A model generated the notes under the pieces. The model did not search any database, was not told the DNA's origin, and saw nothing but the letters and a program-made list of their open reading frames with translations. From Rhodoferax sp. (GTDB lineage: Bacteria > Pseudomonadota > Gammaproteobacteria > Burkholderiales > Burkholderiaceae_C), in assembly GCF_030697375.1 (NCBI RefSeq), contig NZ_JAUYQD010000018.1, positions 234,250 to 298,249 of the forward strand: 64,000 nucleotides of DNA. The letters are read 5' to 3'. Made by a program: the position numbers and the translations under genes. The first letter of the stretch is position 1, and each line of letters begins with the position of its first letter. This document shows positions 35,613 through 44,662 of the stretch, in pieces.

Positions 35613-36896
35613 ATGCTGACGGCACTCATACTGGTTTTTATCCTGGCCTATACGGCCATCGCCTTGGAGCACCCGCTCAAGGTCAACAAATCGGCTTCTG
35701 CCCTGATTGGAGCGGGTTTGCTCTGGACCATTTACGCCATGGGCCAGGGCGATGCCCACCTGGTGAGCGAACAATTGGGCGAATCGCTCATGGGCACGGC
35801 TCAAATCGTGTTCTTTTTGATGGGTGCCATGACCATTGTGGAAGTGGTGGATGCGCACAACGGCTTTGAAGTCATCACCTCACGCATCAAAACCACCAAG
35901 CTCTCCAGCCTGATGTGGATGGTGGGTTTTGTGGCGTTTTTCCTCAGCGCCATTCTGGACAACCTGACCACCACCATCGTGATGGTGTCCCTGATGAAAA
36001 AGCTGCTGGACAAACGCGAAGACCGTTTGTTTTTTGCTGGCCTGATTGTGATTGCCGCCAACGCCGGCGGCGCCTGGACCCCCATTGGCGACGTCACCAC
36101 CACCATGCTGTGGATCGGCGGACAGGTCACTGCCGTCGAGATCATGAAGGGCCTGATTGTCCCCTCCCTGGTCAATCTGATCGTGCCACTGGCGGTGACC
36201 AGCTATGTGCTGGGAGCACGCCCGGTCATTGCACCACAGCGCTCATCTGAAGATGCGCTTGCAGACACAACCCCTTTTGAACGCAATCTAATGTTCTTCC
36301 TGGGTCTGGCGATTTTGGTGGCCGTTCCGGTGTTCAAAACCGTGACCCACCTGCCGCCTTTCATGGGCATTTTGTTTGGCCTGGGTATTTTGTGGCTGGT
36401 CGGTGACCTGGTGCACCGCAAGGAAGAAGACTTGCGCAAGCAACGCCTGACGCTGGCCCGTGCGCTGACCCGCATCGACATGAGTTCCATCGTCTTTTTC
36501 ATCGGCATCTTGCTGAGCGTGGCCGTGCTGGAACACACCCATATTCTCTCCAGCATCGCCCAGTGGTTGGACAAAGCAGTGGGGCGTCAGGATGTGATTG
36601 TGATGATCATCGGGCTGGTGAGCGCCATCGTGGACAACGTGCCGCTGGTGGCAGCCTCCATGGGCATGTACAGCCTGGAGCAGTACCCCGCTGACAGCTT
36701 TTTGTGGGAGTTCATGGCCTACTGCGCAGGCACCGGTGGCTCCATCCTGATCATCGGATCGGCGGCCGGTGTGGCCGCTATGGGCCTGGAAAAGATCGAT
36801 TTTGTCTGGTATGTGCGCAAAATTAGCGCACTGGCACTACTGGGCTATTTGGCGGGTGCGGCGGTGTACATCGTTCAATTTCAGCTATTCCACTAA
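35613..36896 (+). CDS. nhaD: Na+/H+ antiporter NhaD
   Basis: A 427-residue membrane protein with about 12 helices. Conserved ion-pathway motifs include FLSAILDNLTTTIVMVSLM and VIAANAGGAWTPIGDVTTTML, with TGGSILIIGSAAGVAAM near the end, which distinguishes NhaD-type carriers from other members of the ion transporter superfamily. It exchanges sodium for protons. GAGGAAG precedes the ATG at 35613. It is single, with a terminator on each side. Confidence 0.88.
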   Translation: MLTALILVFILAYTAIALEHPLKVNKSASALIGAGLLWTIYAMGQGDAHLVSEQLGESLMGTAQIVFFLMGAMTIVEVVDAHNGFEVITSRIKTTKLSSLMWMVGFVAFFLSAILDNLTTTIVMVSLMKKLLDKREDRLFFAGLIVIAANAGGAWTPIGDVTTTMLWIGGQVTAVEIMKGLIVPSLVNLIVPLAVTSYVLGARPVIAPQRSSEDALADTTPFERNLMFFLGLAILVAVPVFKTVTHLPPFMGILFGLGILWLVGDLVHRKEEDLRKQRLTLARALTRIDMSSIVFFIGILLSVAVLEHTHILSSIAQWLDKAVGRQDVIVMIIGLVSAIVDNVPLVAASMGMYSLEQYPADSFLWEFMAYCAGTGGSILIIGSAAGVAAMGLEKIDFVWYVRKISALALLGYLAGAAVYIVQFQLFH

Positions 36897-36970
36897 GCGA
36901 CGTAGAAATTGCCCAAACTTTGTTTCCAAAATTGCATGCGGCACACTTGGAGATCTGGTTTGGAAGGCCC

Positions 36971-36984
36971 ACAAATACATTTGT
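36971..36984. promoter_or_regulatory. Perfect palindrome ACAAAT-AC-ATTTGT next to a TATAAT box
   Basis: The 6-bp arms are exact. A TATAAT hexamer lies at 36990-36995. A near copy of the first 11 bases (CACAAATACATTT) recurs at 39006-39018 upstream of clcA. Confidence 0.5.
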
Positions 36985-37001
36985 CAAAATATAATTACCA
37001 G

Positions 37002-37069
37002 CGGGTCCGAATTGAGAAGCCGGACTGGCGACTGAGTGAGTTTGGAGCCCCTCGGGGCTCCTTTTTTTG
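37002..37069 (+). ncRNA. Candidate small RNA or extended 3' untranslated region of nhaD
   Basis: Seven bases after the TATAAT box (36990-36995) starts a stretch with a GTCCG/CGGAC stem and an 11-nt loop, a single-stranded part, and a strong terminator GGAGCCCC-TC-GGGGCTCC plus seven T (37044-37069). No good -35 is present, and the terminator may simply end nhaD and, in reverse, usp. Confidence 0.35.
37044..37069. terminator. Terminator shared by nhaD and uspA-like gene
   Basis: GGAGCCCC/GGGGCTCC with a T run on the plus strand. It sits between convergent genes (nhaD ends 36896; usp ends 37070). Confidence 0.85.
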
Positions 37070-37624
37070 TCAGTCGTTCTCTTCCTCTGCGCGTCTTTCA
37101 CGTCTTAAACGCTTTTCATCGCGCCTGCTTTTGGCACGAATGGCCACACTGGCCCGACGACCGAAACCACGCGCCGCTCCCGCGTCCCGGCACACCAGCA
37201 CGGGAACATCGGCTATGGAAATCAAACCGGAAACAATGCTTCCCGTGAGTAAACGCATGACTGCGTTGCGTCCTTCAGTCCCTACCACAATAAGATCACA
37301 ATGCCGGTGGATGGCGGCCTCGGCAACACATTGGGCGTCATCGGCACCGATGCCCACAGCTGCATGGCTGAACACATCAGCACCTTCGGCCAAGGCACTT
37401 GCTGCCGCCAACATCCGGGAGGCGTGCTCTCGTGCCTTTCGCTCGAACTCTTCGGGGGAGGACTCCCCCTCCAGCAAAAGGTCAGAATTTGAAAATACGT
37501 ACTTCGGCAAAACGTAAAAAAAGAAAATATCCGCCCGATGAAGCCGCGCCAGTTCAATCCCTTGCCAGATGGCCGATTGGGTCACCACACGGTCATCTAC
37601 TACCACCAGTAACTTCTTGTACAT
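37070..37624 (-). CDS. UspA-family universal stress protein
   Basis: A 184-residue protein with the Usp fold: KKLLVVVDDRVVTQSAIWQG at the N terminus and the ATP-type loop VVGTEGRNAVMRLLTGSIVSGLI at the C-terminal end. A basic, Arg/Glu-rich tail (FGRRASVAIRAKSRRDEKRLR) of about 30 residues extends beyond the domain. It lies 9 bases downstream of clcA, so the two are probably cotranscribed. Confidence 0.85.
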   Translation of the reverse strand: MYKKLLVVVDDRVVTQSAIWQGIELARLHRADIFFFYVLPKYVFSNSDLLLEGESSPEEFERKAREHASRMLAAASALAEGADVFSHAAVGIGADDAQCVAEAAIHRHCDLIVVGTEGRNAVMRLLTGSIVSGLISIADVPVLVCRDAGAARGFGRRASVAIRAKSRRDEKRLRRERRAEEEND

Positions 37625-37633
37625 TTTTTCCTT

Positions 37634-38950
37634 TCAATGTTTGGGGAGGCGGTTTAACTGCAATTGCGCCAGAGATGAATACAAAGGCGCACTGATTAAG
37701 CGGGAAACGCCGCTGGCTACAAGCGCACTGGCCATCAGGCTGAGTACCAGCGCATGGCCATCCACCATTTCCATCACGATGATGAAGGCGGTGAGTGGCG
37801 CTTGGGTGACTGCGGCTAGAAACCCGGCCATGCCCAGCGCAATGAGCGTCGGGGCATTCGCGTAGGAGGTGAACTGGGCAATGTCGTTGCCCAACGCGCC
37901 ACCAATCGCAAGAGAGGGCGCAAAGATACCGCCCGGTACACCAGACCACGCGGTAATCCAAGTGGCCAGAAACTTGAGCAAGACGTACAGGCCAGATTCG
38001 TCCCCCTTGCCTTCCAGCATGTCCCGTGTGTGGGTGTATCCACCGCCATAGGTATCTCCGTGGCTCACCACCCCCAAAACCGCCACCGCCAGCCCACAGG
38101 CCGCTGCAAAGCGTATAGGCGAGCGCTGGCGAAACCGGCTAAACCAGTCGCCCGCCCCACCGGTCAGCGAGATCAGCAGCAGTCGGGCAAACAATCCGCC
38201 CGCCAAACCACTGCATACCGCAACCAAAATCCCTGGCAGCAGCAGCGACAAGCTAAAGCTCTGCACCCGGATGACCCCAAAATAAGTCGAATTGCCATAG
38301 ACCGAAACCGCCATCAGACCGGCCAGCACAATGGCTGCCAACAGCAGGCCATTGCTGCGCTGCTCAGGTTTGCGGGACAACTCTTCAATCGCAAACATCA
38401 CCCCACCCAAGGGGGTGTTAAAGGCAGCCGCAATGCCGGCTGCACCACCGGCCATTAACAAGCCATGCTCCGAAATCTGCGATTGTTTGGGCAACCAGCG
38501 GCGCGCGTGGTGCATGACACCCGCAGCAATTTGCACCGATGGCCCCTCACGCCCCAGCGACAGTCCGGCGAGCAATCCCCAGGTCGAAAGCGCCATTTTG
38601 GCGACCGCCAGCTTGGTGGAAACATAGAGATTGACACAGGCTTTGGGCACATCTGGAGTCAACGCAGCCATCACCTGTGGAATGCCCGAACCCGCCGCGC
38701 CTGCAGCGTACCTGCGGGTGAGCCAGACAATGGCAGCGGTTGCGGCGGGCGTCCACAACAAAGGGCCCCACCAAAAATTGCCTTCAAAGGCACGGAAATA
38801 GCCCAGCGCATGCTCTGTCATCCAGGTAAACGCCACCACCGTGAGGCCTGCCAGTGCCGCAAAGGCCATCACGATGCCCCGCCCCATCCACAAACGCCAG
38901 TCGTAAAGTTCTTGCCTGATGGCTGCAAACACCGGTGGATAAGGAGGCAT
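37634..38950 (-). CDS. ClC-family chloride channel/antiporter
   Basis: A 438-residue protein with the ClC selectivity-filter motifs GSGIPQ, GREGPSVQ (gating Glu) and GIFAPSLAIG, about 18 helices, and no CBS domains. Its role is chloride or anion flux in acid tolerance; E. coli ClcA is a 2Cl-/H+ exchanger. The start at ATG 38950 is preferred over GTG 38956. It is followed by the stress protein gene. Confidence 0.9.
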   Translation of the reverse strand: MPPYPPVFAAIRQELYDWRLWMGRGIVMAFAALAGLTVVAFTWMTEHALGYFRAFEGNFWWGPLLWTPAATAAIVWLTRRYAAGAAGSGIPQVMAALTPDVPKACVNLYVSTKLAVAKMALSTWGLLAGLSLGREGPSVQIAAGVMHHARRWLPKQSQISEHGLLMAGGAAGIAAAFNTPLGGVMFAIEELSRKPEQRSNGLLLAAIVLAGLMAVSVYGNSTYFGVIRVQSFSLSLLLPGILVAVCSGLAGGLFARLLLISLTGGAGDWFSRFRQRSPIRFAAACGLAVAVLGVVSHGDTYGGGYTHTRDMLEGKGDESGLYVLLKFLATWITAWSGVPGGIFAPSLAIGGALGNDIAQFTSYANAPTLIALGMAGFLAAVTQAPLTAFIIVMEMVDGHALVLSLMASALVASGVSRLISAPLYSSLAQLQLNRLPKH

Positions 38951-39005
38951 GGTCACCCTGCTAATGGATAAAACGTATCTACCAAACGGTCAGAAAGACA
39001 GATCG

Positions 39006-39054
39006 CACAAATACATTTAGACAAATGCAATCTGTTACATTGCGCCAAATGTAA
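39006..39054. promoter_or_regulatory. Cluster of palindromes between clcA and the DapB-like gene
   Basis: TTACATT-N6-AATGTAA (39035-39054) is a perfect dyad. Next to it are CATTT-AGAC-AAATG (39013-39026) and GCAAT..ATTGC. The cluster lies between divergent genes (clcA start 38950; DapB-like start 39103), the usual place for an operator. Confidence 0.55.
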
Positions 39055-39102
39055 ACGGAAATACAAGCCCTTGGAATACATCGTTACAAAAAGGAGACAA
39101 CC

Positions 39103-39849
39103 ATGATCAAAGTCGGACTCATGGGTTTTGGCAAAGCGGGTCAGGCCGTGGCCGAGGTTTTGCGCAACGACCCGCGCTACGCGCTGTGTTGGGTTGCGCA
39201 CCGAACCGCGACTCGCCAGGATCAAACCGCGCCTGATAGCCTGATCCCAGTGGTAGGGCTCAACCACATCCGTTTGGGTGATTGGCTGGACGCCAACCCG
39301 GTCGATGCGCTGGTGGATTTCTCCCGGCCGGATGCCGTTTTTTTGTATGGTGAAGAGGTGCGCAAACGCCAGTTGATGCTGGTCAGCGCTATCTCTGCCT
39401 ACAGCCCGCGCGAGTTGGAATATGTGCGCAGCCTGGGCGAAGATACCCGGGTGCTGTCGTCCCCCAATATCACCCTGGGCATCAACTTTCTGATCTTGGC
39501 ATCCAAGCTGCTGCGCAGCATCGCGCCGTTTGCCGACGTGGAAATTCTGGAGCAGCATTTCCGGGAGAAGCCCGAGGTGTCCGGTACGGCCCGCAAAATC
39601 GCAGAAAGCCTGTCCATAGACGGGGAGCGCATTACCTCGTTACGGCTGGGCGGCATCGTGGGTCACCATGAGGTGATCTTCGGTTTCCCGCACCAGACGG
39701 TTCGGCTGGTGCACGACTCCATCGACCGCAAAGCCTTCGGCACCGGTGCGGCGTTTGCCTTAAGCCAGCTCGCCCTGTGCACCAAGGGCTTCTACACCTT
39801 CGACGACTTGCTGATGAAAATGGTGCGCAATCAACTGGCAATTGCATGA
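39103..39849 (+). CDS. DapB-like dihydrodipicolinate reductase paralogue
   Basis: A 248-residue protein with an N-terminal Rossmann fold (VGLMGFGKAGQAVAEVL) and a C-terminal region resembling DapB (SSPNITLGINFLILASKLL; LGGIVGHHEVIFGFPHQTVRLVHDS). It has no lysine-pathway neighbours and is followed by a MarR gene, so its substrate is probably not the lysine intermediate. It is preceded by AAGGAG. Confidence 0.75.
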   Translation: MIKVGLMGFGKAGQAVAEVLRNDPRYALCWVAHRTATRQDQTAPDSLIPVVGLNHIRLGDWLDANPVDALVDFSRPDAVFLYGEEVRKRQLMLVSAISAYSPRELEYVRSLGEDTRVLSSPNITLGINFLILASKLLRSIAPFADVEILEQHFREKPEVSGTARKIAESLSIDGERITSLRLGGIVGHHEVIFGFPHQTVRLVHDSIDRKAFGTGAAFALSQLALCTKGFYTFDDLLMKMVRNQLAIA

Positions 39850-39928
39850 AATGCAAGGCGACTCACTTGCGGATATCCCACTGCAGGGCTCTATCATTCG
39901 GTGGATATTTCTCTTCACCGAACCACAT

Positions 39929-40414
39929 ATGCTGCAAGACATTTCCCCTCCCGAGACAACCAGCCCAGCCCAGGTACTTCGGCGTTTTCGCGTGGTATTC
40001 AGTGCCGTGCGCAGCCATTTCCAGCAGGTTGAAAAACAGGTTGGACTGGGTGGCGCACAGGTATGGGCACTCAGTGCAATCCGGGATTGCCCCGGCATGG
40101 GCATGGGCATGTTGGCCAAAAGCATGGACATTCACCAGTCCACAGCCAGCAACCTGGTCAAAACCCTGCTGCGCAAGGAATTGATCCACATGACCAAAGC
40201 CCCCGAAGACCGACGTAATGTCCAACTGCACATCCTGCCAGCCGGGTTACTGGTGCTGGAGCAAGTGCCTGGGCCGTTTGAAGGCGTTTTGCCCGAAGCG
40301 CTGGGGTGCTTGCCACCCGCTACTTTGTTGCGGCTGGACCAGGACCTGGGCGAACTGGTAAAGCTGCTCAAAGCCGATGAGCAAACGGGAAGCATCCCCC
40401 TGGCTCAACTTTAG
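39929..40414 (+). CDS. MarR-family transcriptional regulator
   Basis: A 161-residue regulator with a winged HTH: AKSMDIHQSTASNLVKTLLR, then a wing TKAPEDRRNVQLHILPAG. The upstream in-frame starts at 39842 (TTG) and 39851 would add an unusual N terminus. It is probably coupled to the preceding DapB-like gene. The palindromes at 39006-39054 are a candidate binding region. Confidence 0.75.
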   Translation: MLQDISPPETTSPAQVLRRFRVVFSAVRSHFQQVEKQVGLGGAQVWALSAIRDCPGMGMGMLAKSMDIHQSTASNLVKTLLRKELIHMTKAPEDRRNVQLHILPAGLLVLEQVPGPFEGVLPEALGCLPPATLLRLDQDLGELVKLLKADEQTGSIPLAQL

Positions 40415-40438
40415 GGCGATCTCGCGTACTTTCTTCTG

Positions 40439-41659
40439 ATGCCCTTACTTACCAGCTTGCTCACCTTAATTGTCGCAGCGCGACTGCTTGGACACGTCTT
40501 TGTAAAGTGGGGGCAGCCGGCCATCGTTGGCGAAATGATCGCCGGGGTCCTGCTGGGACCTGGCGTTTTGGGTCTGATACTCCCCGACGCAGCCCTGTCG
40601 GGCATTGCGTCATTGGCCATATTCTTGGTTGTTCTCGCCGCAGGTCTGGAGATGAACCTGCACGATGTGGTTGGGGCTATGCGCGGCCGTGGACTCGTGA
40701 TCGCAATGGCAGCCTTCGCCTTGCCGTTTGCGGCTGGCTTAGGTGTGGCATGGGCGTTCGACCTGGACCCTATGCGTTCGTTATTCCTGGGCTTGTGCAT
40801 TTCCATCACGGCGTTGCCCGTGGCGGTAAAGATGCTGGATGAATTGGGGCTGATAACCACAGCGATTGGCCGTTATGCGGTTTCAACCGCCGTGATCAAC
40901 GATATCGCGGCGCTCTTCATTCTCGGTGTCCTTTTGGCGCTTCCTGAGCAAACCAGTTTGGGTGCAGTGCTCCTCACCGGTTCGGTCGTCACACTCAAAC
41001 TTCTGGCTTTGGCTGCAGCAGTGATTGGATTGAACGCACTGTTGACTTGGCTGGATCGACGTGGAATCAACGTTGCCGCCGGCCCGGAGCGTCTGGTGGA
41101 GCTCTTCGGGCCAGAGGCGCTGTTTGGTATTGTGATCGTGTTTGTATTGGCCTTCGGTTCGCTGAGCGAGGGCTTGGGTTTTCATTTCGTGATCGGAGCG
41201 TTCTTTGGCGCACTGTTGCTGGATCAGCGCCATTTCGTTGCCGCTCGGTACGAGGACTTGCGCTTGACACTCAATTCCATTACCGGAGGGTTCTTGGCCC
41301 CCGTGTTTTTTGCATCCCTGGGGTTGGAGTTCAAATTCACGGCATTGAAAAACTTTGCCTTCGTGATCGCGGTGCTGGTGGTGGCCATTGCTTCGAAAGT
41401 GTTCGCTGGCTGGTGGGGCGGGCGCAGGGTAGGCATGTCGCACCGCGAAGCGCTCGGCCTGGGCTGTATTCTCAATGGCCGTGGTGCGATGGAGTTGGTC
41501 GTCGCCAGCATCGCTTACGAGCGCGGATTTATTGGCGCCAATTTGTTCTCGGTTTTAGTGTTGGTTGGCGTGGCGACCACCTTGATTACGCCGATGACCT
41601 TCAATGCGCTGGTAACGCGCATTCAGCGTGAGAACTACCGTGACACCGGTCGCTTTTGA
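40439..41659 (+). CDS. CPA2-family cation:proton antiporter, membrane-only
   Basis: A 406-residue protein with about 12 membrane helices. It has GQPAIVGEMIAGVLLGPGVLG, the GLEMNLHDVVGAMRGRG segment and a final GLGCILNGRGAMELVVASIA. There is no C-terminal TrkA-N domain, in contrast to the paralogue at 42789. It exchanges sodium or potassium for protons; the ion is unknown. It starts 24 bases after the MarR gene. Confidence 0.85.
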   Translation: MPLLTSLLTLIVAARLLGHVFVKWGQPAIVGEMIAGVLLGPGVLGLILPDAALSGIASLAIFLVVLAAGLEMNLHDVVGAMRGRGLVIAMAAFALPFAAGLGVAWAFDLDPMRSLFLGLCISITALPVAVKMLDELGLITTAIGRYAVSTAVINDIAALFILGVLLALPEQTSLGAVLLTGSVVTLKLLALAAAVIGLNALLTWLDRRGINVAAGPERLVELFGPEALFGIVIVFVLAFGSLSEGLGFHFVIGAFFGALLLDQRHFVAARYEDLRLTLNSITGGFLAPVFFASLGLEFKFTALKNFAFVIAVLVVAIASKVFAGWWGGRRVGMSHREALGLGCILNGRGAMELVVASIAYERGFIGANLFSVLVLVGVATTLITPMTFNALVTRIQRENYRDTGRF

Positions 41660-41772
41660 CTTGCAATCCAATGGTGCAGCCAGTTGGACAATCCAAGGAT
41701 CGGGCTATCCATCACGAATTTTCCCAGCGTTCAGGAAATTGCTGAGGCCAACGCTTTTCCACGTCGTAGGCT

Positions 41773-42777
41773 TCAGTAGCCCTGAAGAAACTGAAAAAGT
41801 GTATTGCACAGGTAAAGGGTCAGCAGCGAAAGGCTACCCCAACTTGCGATATGCCATACACGTGACACCGGTCGATAGGCCAGGGACACAACAACCACGC
41901 CACTCATCAAGGCGCCCATGATGGCCGAGACCGCATGCGTTGGTGTCACATGCGCAAAAATGGGACCTTTCGAATAGGCAAAGTCGTCTAGCGTAAGGAT
42001 CAGCACATCAAATAAATTGCTTCCCAGCAGGTTGCCAAACGCCATGTCAATCGCGCCAACCCGGATGGCGCCCCAGGTAGTGGCCAATTCCGGCACCGAA
42101 GTGACAAATGCAACAAACAGGGTTCCAACGAGAGAGTTCGACCAGCCCATCACCCTTGCCAACTCAACACCGAGGAGGGGCAACCAGATACCGGCGCCCA
42201 CAATCACCAAGGACGCGATTCCATAGCCCACCAACGCAGTCTTGAGACTTGTATTCGGCCGCTGTCCCGTTGTGGTGCAGGTGCTGCGCTGTTCCGTTTG
42301 ATAGAGCACTCGCATCGCCACCAGATACGCCACGAAGATCAAGGGGCTGGCGACGCTAATGTGCCCAATGGCAGGAAGCCACCCCTGGGCGCTGAGCATC
42401 AATGCCAAAGCCACACCTGCCATCAAAATAACGCCAAACCCCGCCGTCACAACATGACCACTGCCGACCTGGGCGTAAATTGCGCCTGGACGGTAGACCA
42501 CATCAATCATTGCAAGAATCGCAAGATTGAATAAACAACTCCCAAGGACATCACCCACCGCGATGTCAGGCGCAGCAGCAAGCGTCACCGCACTCAATCC
42601 CGTCACCAATTCAGGCAAGGAGGTTACGGTGGCCATGAGGATCAAACCAATCCAATTGCGAGAAAGCCCCGTCAAAGCGGCAATCGCGTCCCCATAACGG
42701 CCCAAGCGCACGCCCGCTACACCAATGACCACGACACACAGGGTGAATTGAAGCCAGATAGAAAGAATGGAATTCAT
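41773..42777 (-). CDS. Na+/Ca2+ exchanger-family (CaCA) membrane protein
   Basis: A 334-residue protein with the two alpha repeats of the CaCA family: TSLPELVTGLSA with GDVLGSCLFNLAIL, and SVPELATTWGAIRVGA with GNLLGSNLFDVLIL. It has about ten helices, and moves cations against sodium or protons. It converges with the CPA2 gene at 41659, with no terminator seen in the 113-base gap. Confidence 0.88.
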   Translation of the reverse strand: MNSILSIWLQFTLCVVVIGVAGVRLGRYGDAIAALTGLSRNWIGLILMATVTSLPELVTGLSAVTLAAAPDIAVGDVLGSCLFNLAILAMIDVVYRPGAIYAQVGSGHVVTAGFGVILMAGVALALMLSAQGWLPAIGHISVASPLIFVAYLVAMRVLYQTEQRSTCTTTGQRPNTSLKTALVGYGIASLVIVGAGIWLPLLGVELARVMGWSNSLVGTLFVAFVTSVPELATTWGAIRVGAIDMAFGNLLGSNLFDVLILTLDDFAYSKGPIFAHVTPTHAVSAIMGALMSGVVVVSLAYRPVSRVWHIASWGSLSLLTLYLCNTLFQFLQGY

Positions 42778-42788
42778 GCACTATTCAA

Positions 42789-44525
42789 TCACGCCCCACG
42801 AACCCGGCTCTCCCGTTCTTCCTCCAAGGCACTCGCAATGTCACTCTCCGGGAGGCCAAAAGCATGCAATGCAAACGAAGAAAGCTGCAAACCCGCCTCC
42901 AGTGTTTCAGGCACCACGGCGGTCGCTCCCACAGAGCGCAACTCCTGCGCATGCAGCGCATCGCGTGAACGGGCAAAAATGGGCAGTGTGGGGTAGGCCT
43001 GCCGTGCTGCTTTCACGGTGTGCATGGCCGCCGCGGGCTGGTCCATGGTAACTACCAGGGCCGCAGCACGGGCCGTGTGCAGCTTGTGCAGCAGGTCCAG
43101 TCGTGCGGCGTTTCCATAGTAAACGGGTCGCCCCAACTTCACTAGACGCGACACGAGTTGCGCGTCGTGTTCGATCGCCACATAGGGCACCGACTGCTGT
43201 CTGAAAACGTCCGCCAGCAACTGCCCTACCCGGCCCTGGCCTGCAATAACCATGTGGCCCGACAAACTCTCGGGCTCGCCCAGTTCATCGGGGCCGGACC
43301 TGGATGAGGGGTCTAGGCGATCCAGCCTGTCACCCAGCGTCTTGCCCACCTTGGCCACCAACGGCGTCACCATCAAGCTCAGACTCACCACCAGCAGCAT
43401 GAACTGCGCAACATCGGGCTTGAGCAACTGCATCGCGGTGGCTGCACCAATGACGATGAACGCGAACTCACCGCCCTGCGCCAACAGCATGCCGCCTTCC
43501 AGCGACTTGCCCCACGACATGCCGCCCACGCGGAACACGCCCGTTGCCACCAGCGCCTTGATGGCGATCAGGCCCACCACGGAAACCGCAATCCAGAACG
43601 GGTGATGAAGCACCTCCCGCAAGTCAATAGCCATGCCCACCGACATGAAGAACAGCCCCATCAGCAGCCCTTTGAAGGGCTCAATAGTCACTTCCACCTC
43701 ATGGCGGTACTCCGTCTCGGCCAGCAGCAGGCCGGCTAGGAACGCCCCCAGTGCCAGGGAAAGACCGGCCGCCGCCGTGGCCGCCGCTGTGCTCAGGGCA
43801 ATCAGCAAGGTGAGCGCCATAAACACCTCCGGCTGGTGCTGTTTGGCAAAGAGCCGGAATACGGGACGGATCATGGTGCGCCCAATGGCAAAAATGAGAA
43901 CCACCACCCCCACCGACTTCAGTACCGTGAGTGACATTGCCTGCGCCATGCCCTCGGAGGACTTGCTCGCCAGCAAATCGATCAATATCAGCAAGGGCAC
44001 CACGGCAAAGTCCTGCAGCATCAGGATGGCAAAGGTTGCTTGCCCCAGCGGCCTGGCCAGCGCCCTTTGCTGGGACAACAGCTGCATCACCACGGCAGTG
44101 GAGGACAGCGACAGCACCAGGCCCAGCACCATGGCAACCTCCAGCGGGTTGCCAAACAGATAGGCCAGCAAACCAATCGCCAGAGAACTCAGCAGCACCT
44201 GCGCCACGCCGCCCATAAAAACCCAGCGCCGCATGGACCACATGCGCTGTACCGACAGCTCCAGCCCAATCAAGAACATCAGGAAAATGACACCGAGCTC
44301 TGCCAGCGACTGCACGCCTTGACGGCGCGGAAAGGTAAACGTTTCCAGCCAAGGCCACCGCTCCACCCACAGAGCAAAGCCAAACGGCCCCACCAGCACC
44401 CCGACCACTAGAAAACCCAGCACCTGGTTGATCCGAAACCGCTGGAGCAGTGGGATCAGAACCCCCACCAAGGTGAGAAACAACAAGGTTTCACGTAAAA
44501 AAGGCAGTGCAGGCTGGTGTTCCAT
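42789..44525 (-). CDS. KefC/YbaL-type K+/H+ antiporter with TrkA-N domain
   Basis: A 578-residue protein: 12 membrane helices (NQVLGFLVVGVLVGPFGFAL; LGVIFLMFLIGLELSVQRM) and a C-terminal cytosolic NAD-binding domain (MVIAGQGRVGQLLADVFRQ). It is a K+ efflux antiporter likely gated by nucleotide. It is the second of two CPA2-type genes in this region. It ends 11 bases from the CaCA gene start on the same strand, so cotranscription is likely. Confidence 0.88.
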   Translation of the reverse strand: MEHQPALPFLRETLLFLTLVGVLIPLLQRFRINQVLGFLVVGVLVGPFGFALWVERWPWLETFTFPRRQGVQSLAELGVIFLMFLIGLELSVQRMWSMRRWVFMGGVAQVLLSSLAIGLLAYLFGNPLEVAMVLGLVLSLSSTAVVMQLLSQQRALARPLGQATFAILMLQDFAVVPLLILIDLLASKSSEGMAQAMSLTVLKSVGVVVLIFAIGRTMIRPVFRLFAKQHQPEVFMALTLLIALSTAAATAAAGLSLALGAFLAGLLLAETEYRHEVEVTIEPFKGLLMGLFFMSVGMAIDLREVLHHPFWIAVSVVGLIAIKALVATGVFRVGGMSWGKSLEGGMLLAQGGEFAFIVIGAATAMQLLKPDVAQFMLLVVSLSLMVTPLVAKVGKTLGDRLDRLDPSSRSGPDELGEPESLSGHMVIAGQGRVGQLLADVFRQQSVPYVAIEHDAQLVSRLVKLGRPVYYGNAARLDLLHKLHTARAAALVVTMDQPAAAMHTVKAARQAYPTLPIFARSRDALHAQELRSVGATAVVPETLEAGLQLSSFALHAFGLPESDIASALEEERESRVRGA

Positions 44526-44619
44526 AGGGGTTCACATCATCACCACAAAAGCTTCTATTTTTGCTTTTGCCTGCCTTCTTTTAGCCAAGCCCCTCCCAGG
44601 CGGCCTTTTCGGCCAAAAA

Positions 44620-44646
44620 AAAACCCCGCCGGGCGGGGTTTTTTGG
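44620..44646. terminator. Bidirectional terminator between kefC-like and dctP
   Basis: AAACCCCGCC-G-GGCGGGGTTT flanked by A and T runs, between the two minus-strand genes. It ends dctP transcription (stop 44663) in the minus direction. Confidence 0.85.
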
Positions 44647-44662
44647 AAGGTGCGGGGGCTAC

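Noticed and set aside
33654..35858. Long open frame of 734 codons on the strand opposite dctM
   Set aside because: It is antisense to a conserved permease, its product is His/Gln-rich low-complexity, and it has no family features. GC-rich coding strands often give such shadows.
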